From: Siphonodentalium dalli | Taxonomy: Eukaryota; Mollusca; Scaphopoda; Gadilida; Siphonodentaliidae | Direction: 5' to 3' | Assembly: GCA_032622095.1 (NCBI GenBank) | Contig: CP136063.1 | Location: 8,167,814 to 8,231,813 of the forward strand | Length of the DNA: 64,000 nucleotides | Part shown: piece by piece, positions 57,143 to 64,000 of the stretch | Layout of the letters: every line of letters begins with the position of its first letter | How positions within the stretch are numbered: position 1 is the stretch's first letter | Notes under the pieces: generated by a model | Databases searched by the model: none | What the model saw: the letters and a program-made list of their open reading frames with translations, nothing else | What the model was told of the DNA's origin: nothing | Made by a program: the position numbers and the translations under genes

Positions 57143-57284
57143 AAGTTTGTATATAAAATGGTGTATGTACATCCAACCGAAAGCCAATGAATGGAGGTAG
57201 CGTATGTACCATGGTGCCCGACACTATATGCTATGAATTTGGATATCACTGTAAGCTAGTGTTTCGTGTCTATTTTTATTCGCC
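57143..57284 (+). repeat. Repeat S, truncated copy 3
   Basis: First about 142 bp of S, more diverged than copies 1 and 2 (for example ATGAATGGAGGTAGCGTATG). It breaks off at ATTCGCCG and passes straight into the pearl-like array, where the two sequences share a short CCGRCTRCT word. Confidence 0.75.
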
Positions 57285-58652
57285 GGCTGCTGGCGGCCAT
57301 GTTTTTGGGCAGAATGACCCCAAAATTACTCGTTCCCATCTACATGTCAATATTATCATCCATGACAAATTTCATGATGATCAGAAGAACAGTACGACCT
57401 GTGGCCCGTGCTAATGGATTAAATTTTTAAACCCAATATGGCCGCTGGCGGCCATGTTTTTTGTCCGAATGACCCCAAAATGACTCGTTCCCATCTACAT
57501 TTCAATTTCAACAACCATGACAAATTTTATGATGATCAGACTAAAAGTAGGATCTGTAGCCCGTGCTAAAGGATTTAGTCATACAAAGAGTAAAATCCAA
57601 GATGGCTGCTGGCGACCATGTTTTTTAGCCGAATGACCCAAAAATTACTCGTTCCCATCTATATGTCATTGTTAATATCCATGACAAATTTTATGATGAT
57701 CAGACTAAAGGTACGACCTGCAGCCCGTGCTAAAGAATTTAGTCATACAAAGAGTAAAATCGAAGATGGCTGCTGGCGGCCATGTTTATTGGCCGAATGA
57801 CCCCAAAATTACTCGTTCCCATCTACATGTCAATATTATCATCCATGACAAATTTCATGGTGATCAGACGAACAGTACGACCTGTGGCCCGTGCTAATGG
57901 ATTAAATTTTGAAATCCAAGATGGCTGCTGGCGGCCATGTTTTTTGTCCGAATGACCCCAAAATGACTCGTTCCCATCTACATTCCAATTTCAACAGCCA
58001 TGACAAATTTTATGATGATCAGACTAAAGGTACGACCTGTAGCCCGTGCTAAAGGATTTAGTCATACAAAGAGTAAAATACAGGATGGCTGCTGGCGGCC
58101 ATGTTTTTTGGCCGAATGACCCCAAAATGACTCGTTCCCTACTACATGTCATTATTAACATTCTTGACAAAATTTATGATGATCAGACTAAAAGTACGAC
58201 CTGTAGCCCGTGCTAAAGAATTTAGTCATACAAAGAGTAAAATCCAAGATGGCTGCTGGCGGCCATGTTTTTGGGCCGAATGACCCCAAAATTACTCGTT
58301 CCCATCTACATGTCAATATTAACATCCATGACAAATTTCAAGAAGATCAGACAAACAGTACGGCCTGTAGCCCGTGCTAATGGATTGAATTTTGAAATCC
58401 AATATGGCCATTGGCGGCCATGTTTTTTTTCCGAATGACCCCAAAATTAAATATTCTGGTCTAAATGTTGATGTCAACAGCTATGACAAATTTCATAATG
58501 ATCCGACGAAAGGTACGACCTGTAGCCTGCATTGTTGACGCCTTACGTACACACGTACACACGTACACACGTACACACGCACACACGTACACACGGACGA
58601 CGGACGACAAAGACATGGCAATAGCTCAAACTTTACAAAGTAAAGTTGAGCT
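57285..58652 (+). repeat. Pearl-like tandem-core array inside X copy 2
   Basis: About eight units of types A and B, with the same (CGTACACA) microsatellite and AGCTCAAACTTTAC / GTAAAGTTGAGCT terminal hairpin as the 34.7-37.3 kb array. Confidence 0.85.
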
Positions 58653-59992
58653 AAAAATGGTAAATATTGCCCCAGGGTGTCCTGCAATGGCTTACAAATT
58701 GTGGTTGATATATAAAATTGGCTAATCTGTATTATATACATTGAATACCAACATGTCTGATGCACCACGGATCATTGTTGCTATTGTCACCACTGACATC
58801 ACCAGAAATATTGGATTTTTCTCTCAGAAAACTTGACATAAATATCGGCAAAAATTAACTTTTCAGTGTTGGACAATTGTTTTAAGTACAATGCAACTAT
58901 CATTGGTATCAAAGGTATTTATTGTTTTGGTCTATCTTAAATGTATCACATTACGGTGTTTATAGACCAAATTGCTCAAGATGGCTTCCAATATGGCAAC
59001 CACATTTGTAAAAAGTATTTTTTTTACAGATATCCCGAACATTATTCTCTGCGTTATCCGACAAGGTAGTAAATTGTGACTCACTTGGTTATTATACGTG
59101 TTAGATAATTAACTGACAACTACGTTCTATTATGTTTGACCCAGTTCCGTATGGGGCATGACAAATTCATTTTACAGTTGCAGTATGGAATTTTGTGGAG
59201 ATCCCCATTTGTGATTCTTGCCATATTATTGAAAGGAAATGGGCATAACTTTGAAACGGAACTGAGATGAACCATAATATGTAGCTATTCTGGTCCATTA
59301 TGATAAAACATATCAACTGGATACAGGGTGGATGCCAAGATGGTAGCCAGGGAGTTACTGTATGCTCATCGTGGCGTTATACATCATCATTCCTGTAAAT
59401 ATAAATTCATAAATCGCCCATTAAATGATCTTGTTCATTTCAAACAATTGTTTATGCTTACTGCCCATAATAGTTCATTTGACACAAGTAGAACTTTTCT
59501 CAAAGTAAATTTAGCTTCTCATGTGCATGGTCAGTGGCTCAGTGGACACTGATCCCCAGTGACAAGCAACTGTTCATCGCAGTTACTGGTACTATGGAAA
59601 CATACATGTTAAAACTCAACCAATTTAAGTTACTTGTACCCCTCAAACTTTAACTTAGCTTGAAAGATATATGTCTTATTAGCATAATAGTAGCAACTGT
59701 TTAAGTAATGGTTCCAATCACAGAACACATGACCAACGCTAATAATCCTCAAGCATATTAGGCAAAAAAATAAAAACACCTATGGGATATTTCCAGTTAA
59801 ACTTTTCACATGCACATAATTTAACTGATCGGAAAGGTTATAAATATACCTTCGATCCGCCTATATACCTTAATCAACTATTACAGTGACCGTGAACATT
59901 TTGACAAGTGCAAATTTTGGCATCTGCGAATAAAATAATGCCAGTAATTATAGGTGTGGGAGCAATAGCTCCCTTTTCCTGGGAAACACTTA

Positions 59993-60067
59993 GCCAATGC
60001 ATTCTCTTTTATACTAGTAGGTGAGTTGCCATATTGGCAACTCGCATATATAAGAGAATGCATTGGC
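59993..60067. repeat. 75-bp hairpin, second X copy
   Basis: Same as 38681-38755 with at most one or two substitutions (CTAGTAGG for CTGGTAGG in the loop side), so the fold is kept. Confidence 0.7.
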
Positions 60068-60211
60068 ACAGGGTTTTTGCAAAATTTCAGGAAGCTCCAG
60101 TTAGGAAAGGGTTAATAAATAGCATCAGCTAAGAAGTAGTATCAGCTTAGAAGATAATATATGTAGGAAAATTAATAGACAGGGGTACTGTATCATGACT
60201 CATGGATTGTC

Positions 60212-61257
60212 GTTCCTTTTATTTAACAGTTCAAACTCCATGAAAAGAAGCCATAGTACTTACAATGCAGCATACACTTGATCAATTGATTAGTTGTGCA
60301 ACCACACTTTTTGAAATCATGTCTGTATTGTGTATGTATTATTGTATACTTAAATTGTTTTATTTTCTATTTTTAGGGGTAATTTGGATCTACATCCTGC
60401 TTATCACAAATACAACTATAAAACTATATCAACTATCAGAAGTTAAACTCTGTGATCTGACATTTACTGGTTCTGAATACATTTTGAAAAAGCATCAGAC
60501 AATTTTTTTGGACAGGTGTAAAATTAAGATTCACAATCAGAGATTAAATGGAACTGTTGTATCCTGACTATGATGACACAAATGTCAAATCCACTATTTT
60601 CTGTGGGCTCTCTTCTTGGAATGTTATTCACACACAAAGACAATATCAACACCAAGGACACACACTTTTAATAACTTGCAACTTCAGCTTCCTTATAATA
60701 CTAGTAGAAAAGGAAATGATGAGAAAGCAGGATAACAGAAAATACATCATCTATTCTAAATTATATTGGAGGTAGTCATGTGTGCAATGGATACTTTGGG
60801 ATGGATGCATACATGTGTAATATGTGCACACGGTATAGTGATTCTTTACCTGAATTCACTCCAGGAAGCTGGTGTGTATTTATTTATTCAGTGCAAAACA
60901 TTTTATGAAAGTACAGGGTATTGATCCACTTGTTCTAAGGAAAATATACACTGCTTCAATTCTGGAGAATGTAAATCTTGTTCTATTACGTTTGGAAAGT
61001 GTCATAATTTACACTTGAATATGGCTGTACATATATGTCTAACACATGAAGACTCCTGTGTGATGTGATTACCTTCTGATTAATAAAATATTGGGCCAAC
61101 AGTATGATCATATTATTTTGAACTAAATCCAAATTCACCAATAAGCAATATGTTGTTATTAGAATGAGATAATGCCATCATACCGGTTGGTTTTTTTTAT
61201 TCTTGCCACATTTGTCATATTCCAGGGATCAGGGTGTGCAATAAAGAGAGGATCTAC
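60212..61257. other. No feature recognised
   Basis: Non-coding by appearance. A plus-strand open frame at 60265-60567 starts in AT-rich sequence and has no recognisable motif. Confidence 0.4.
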
Positions 61258-61396
61258 AACGAGTCCCCAGTTTATAGCGGAATTTACAAAACTAGTCCAG
61301 AAAATTAGATCTGGACGAGCCTTTGTTGAGGTCCAGACCTAATGTAGTGGACGAGTTTTGTAAATTCCGCTATAGCCTATACTCTGGGGACGAGTT
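61258..61396. repeat. 139-bp hairpin element
   Basis: Arms GTCCCCAG...TATAGCGGAATTTACAAAACT (61264-61293) and AGTTTTGTAAATTCCGCTATA...CTGGGGAC (61354-61391) are inverted, with an inner stem around GTCCAGA/TCTGGAC. It could be a short MITE; no target duplication was found. Confidence 0.65.
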
Positions 61397-61399
61397 ATA

Positions 61400-62329
61400 G
61401 ATTATTTTTATTACATGATCTAAAGCCTCGACAAAACCTACTTAAATCAACAAATGGGACGCTAAACTAACATCGGCTTCTATAAGACATGGGATGACTT
61501 TTCATGTAACTGTGCATTGTTTGCGCGTGTAAATAAATAGTCCCAGATAAATAAAGACACTTTGATGTATTTAATGGTGTATATATAATCATTATAATGA
61601 CATAACTTTTCAAACTCTTCATGATTATAGCTGGTTGGAAAAATATTGGAAGGCATAATATATGAAGGGTAAATAGAAGCCAGACCGGAAGTCAAGGGTC
61701 ACCTGGCACTATTTCCTGTTATTAAACGAACGTTTAATATCACAATTTATCACATAATTAACTCACAAAACCAGGTTCATAATTATTGGTAAGGCACACG
61801 ACCCACGTGTAATATTAGCACGTGCGATGACGTCACGCCATTATTTAAATGACTTGAGATTGCTGACGATTATGATAGTTTTCTTCGATGAATACTTCAC
61901 GTTGTTTCGCGTTTATTTGATCATGTGACAAAAGGTATACCAAACTCATTTTACTTTATACATAATTTATCAACCTCATCCACTAAATTCTATTTGAGTC
62001 TCGGTGAACCTCGGCTCAAATCGAATTTAGTTATCTCGATTGATAGATTCCGTACAAAATAATATGATAATATGCAAGGCATATAGAACGACCCCGCTAT
62101 TTGAGAGTAGAATCAAGGAATATAATAGACTAATATGTTGCTAAATATATACACATTGTGTATTACCTCTACTAGTATATAAAATAAATATAATATATAC
62201 AAATCCTGCATCATAAATTAATAGGCTTTGTATACCACCATCCTTGATGTGAGTTTTGGGGGCTCGGGTTACAGGATATCAATTTTTGAAAATTCCATGT
62301 TATGGTTAAACTTGTTACATGTACCTCAA
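61400..62329. other. No gene; short dyads and a CRE/E-box cluster
   Basis: GCACGTGCGATGACGTCACGCC at 61819-61840 combines CACGTG and TGACGTCA. A dyad at about 61985-62029 pairs AAATTCTATTTGAG with CTCAAATCGAATTT. No coding feature is supported beside them. Confidence 0.4.
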
Positions 62330-62545
62330 ACCGTAATACATTAGACCAAAATGACTTAACCCAAAAATCTTTATGTAAATTTCCATTGAAAACTGTTTAT
62401 GAATAGAACCTGGTGTAAAATAGTCTAAAGTGGAGGTATTCGAGCGGATTTCACATCTGCACAATACAAACCATTAATGGAACCATGCATAGCTCGAAGA
62501 CGAGTGTGACTCGCCATACATTAGCATTTCAACCAAGTTCTGTTC
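62330..62545 (-). repeat. Dispersed repeat R30, third copy (reverse)
   Basis: Reverse complement of 30160-30370: shares GTTTATGAATAGAACCTGGTG and GCTCGAAGACGAGTGTGACTC types. Confidence 0.65.
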
Positions 62546-63050
62546 ATATACATGTACGGTAAATTCATGACCTACTAGTAGTAGAATTAGAGGCGAGAAT
62601 CATTGATAGATTACATTTGCTTCCCCATCTAGAGGTGATCCTAATAAATATGCCTGTAAAGGTTCAAAACGTTTCTCCAAGAAGTACCGTACAATGCCAA
62701 GCATGGAATTTTCCAACATTTCACCAATAATTGTGGGCTGCAGGGTTTGCCTATGGTTTCAAATCTGAAATCCAATCTTGATGACTGCTGAAAACCATGT
62801 TTTGTGAACAATTTCGGAAATCAGATCCCATCTACATGTAGACTGTAGGTCACCAGCCTTCATAATTGGCTACGGCAATCACCATTGCTGAAGCAAACTG
62901 GGCCACGGCATACTATTGCCGTAGCGGATTGCCGAAGCCAAACAATCTGAATTAAGAGGGCTGGGTCTCCCCAAAGTTCCATATGTTTGTGCCAAAGGAT
63001 TAGTGATGCAAACTGTAATTAGATAGAACGACACAAGTGTGTGATCTGGT

Positions 63051-63148
63051 TAACGTTATTGCACGAGTTTGTTGTGACGAGATGGTAAAACGATAACCGG
63101 AGGTTCGAGTTTTACCTCGCAGCACAACAAACTCGTGCAATAACGTTA
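63051..63148. repeat. 98-bp hairpin with 26-bp perfect arms
   Basis: TAACGTTATTGCACGAGTTT+GTTGTG (63051-63076) and its exact reverse complement (63123-63148), with an inner stem GAGATGGTAAAAC / GTTTTACCTCG. Very strong cruciform or hairpin potential. Confidence 0.8.
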
Positions 63149-63564
63149 CTCTTGAGTGCCTAATAAACATACATGTACGATTATTAAAATCGAGGTAAAA
63201 TAAAAACTAAAATTCCCACCTGTATGATAGTTATTTGGCTCTGTACGTTTATTAAATTAACCAAAAGAAATAATTCACCAATCTTAAATTGTGTTATTCA
63301 TAAATAAATGAACTACGATTGTTGACAAACAGTTATGAGCACACTGCAGATTCACAGACCTGGCTATCCAACGAAACTATTTCTGTCACATGGCATCAGT
63401 AAACCAGGCAGATCTGGTCAGATGGTGCGTTTTGTGGGGATGTATGGTACTAATATTTCGAGTCTGTACGTTTATTCCGCCCTGTACTATTATTCAGTTA
63501 CGCGACATTTTCCAACCTGTACTATTATTCCACCCTGCACTTTTATTAGGCACTCAAGAGTAAC
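63145..63564. repeat. 420-bp inverted-repeat element
   Basis: A 22-bp perfect inverted repeat (GTTACTCTTGAGTGCCTAAT+AA at 63145-63166; its complement at 63543-63564) bounds it. Internal degenerate repeats of TGTACTATTATTC lie near the right end. Its left end overlaps the right arm of the 98-bp hairpin. Confidence 0.6.
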
Positions 63565-63773
63565 ATATTCACACAACTGTGTTGTTCTATGTTTATTGCA
63601 CACTCTGAAGATTGCAGCTTGTAAAATACTAACGTTTAGGTATATATCGTTGTATTTAATTGAACAAACATGTGCTTAATGTAGATTGTAATTCAATTGA
63701 GTATTTGTAACTAAAAACAAGCATGCTGATTGGCCAAGAGCGGCTAACTTTAGTTTTCGATTCACCCACATCG

Positions 63774-63976
63774 GCCGCTTCAGCGTGCATCAAATCTGAA
63801 TTTAGCACGTTCAAATTTCATCGGCACCGAACGAGTAGCGAAACGAAGACACCCGCGTGTTGTTGTCTATAGATACATGTACCATTCATTAGCCGCTTCA
63901 GCGTGTATCAAATCTGAATGTGGCACGGTACAATTTCATCTGCGCAGAACGGAGTAGCGAAACGAGACGACCCGCC
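63774..63976. repeat. Direct duplication of about 85 bp
   Basis: 63774-63858 and 63892-63976 share GCCGCTTCAGCGTG, ATCAAATCTGAAT, AATTTCATC and GAGTAGCGAAACGA, with about 15% differences. It may continue beyond the window. Confidence 0.65.
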
Positions 63977-64000
63977 CCACAGGAAATGGTTATGGAGTGC

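Larger units (their letters stand above)
57285..60211 (+). repeat. Segmental duplication X, copy 2
   Basis: Near-identical to 36153-38899. It includes the pearl-like array end (57285-58652), its terminal hairpin (58623-58652), the 1.56-kb flank and the 75-bp hairpin at 59993-60067. After 60211 the sequence is new. Confidence 0.85.

Noticed and set aside
60265-60567. 100-codon open frame in unique sequence
   Set aside because: Hydrophobic and AT-driven, no recognised domain; cannot be separated from chance.
1-64000. tRNA, rRNA or SINE with A/B boxes
   Set aside because: I looked for GGTTCGAATCC-type boxes and cloverleaf arms by eye and saw none that fit; a covariance search would be needed to exclude them.

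Overview
This 64 kb window looks like repeat-rich, AT-rich nuclear DNA of an invertebrate animal. Three things point to a lophotrochozoan and most likely a bivalve mollusc: several families resembling the 'pearl'/Helentron-type non-autonomous elements known from bivalves (about 164-bp tandem cores, ACGG/ACAG-type microsatellite, terminal hairpin), many TACATGTA-type motifs, and a Ty3/gypsy element with a baculovirus-F-like Env. The taxon is an inference; there is no rRNA, tRNA or host gene to anchor it. I found no convincing host protein-coding gene.

The only large coding unit is one giant LTR retroelement on the minus strand, 40584-55563 (14,980 bp). It has two 456-bp LTRs differing at 4 positions by my reading, a 4-bp target duplication (TGTA) and, 0.3 kb away, a second copy of the target repeat that serves as an empty-site control. 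In its own direction it reads: 5' LTR, candidate primer site, 29-bp leader repeats, an unrecognised 163-residue pre-gag ORF, gag with a CCHC knuckle, a textbook -1 frameshift signal (TTTAAAC, 5-nt spacer, 11-bp perfect stem), pol (protease, reverse transcriptase, RNase H, integrase), a 4 kb insert, env, polypurine tract and 3' LTR. Integrase is broken by a frameshift exactly where its catalytic glutamate should lie, so this copy is probably dead although young.

The most interesting part is the 4 kb insert (about 44.1-48.0 kb). It holds two small genes on the strand opposite to gag-pol-env. Their products (101 and 91 residues) are clearly related to each other at the C-terminus, each has a TATA box 52-63 bp before its ATG, and each is followed by its own G-run-bearing minisatellite. 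I read this as a duplicated, independently promoted, antisense accessory-gene module inside an env-bearing retroelement.

The rest, region by region: 0-13 kb holds scattered tandem-core elements and short hairpins; 13.2-14.8 kb a fold-back with a 36-bp minisatellite in one arm; 16.4-26 kb a dense cluster of fold-back elements, a TIR MITE family rich in ACCGCGGTAT, palindrome arrays (GCGCTTAAGCGC) and a tandem family; 26-34 kb more tandem-core elements, a Helitron-like end and two inverted copies of another repeat; 34.7-37.3 kb a 16-unit tandem array; 36.2-38.9 kb a segment repeated almost exactly at 57.3-60.2 kb, with a smaller S/T repeat system between the copies into which the retroelement inserted; 60-64 kb short hairpins and inverted repeats.
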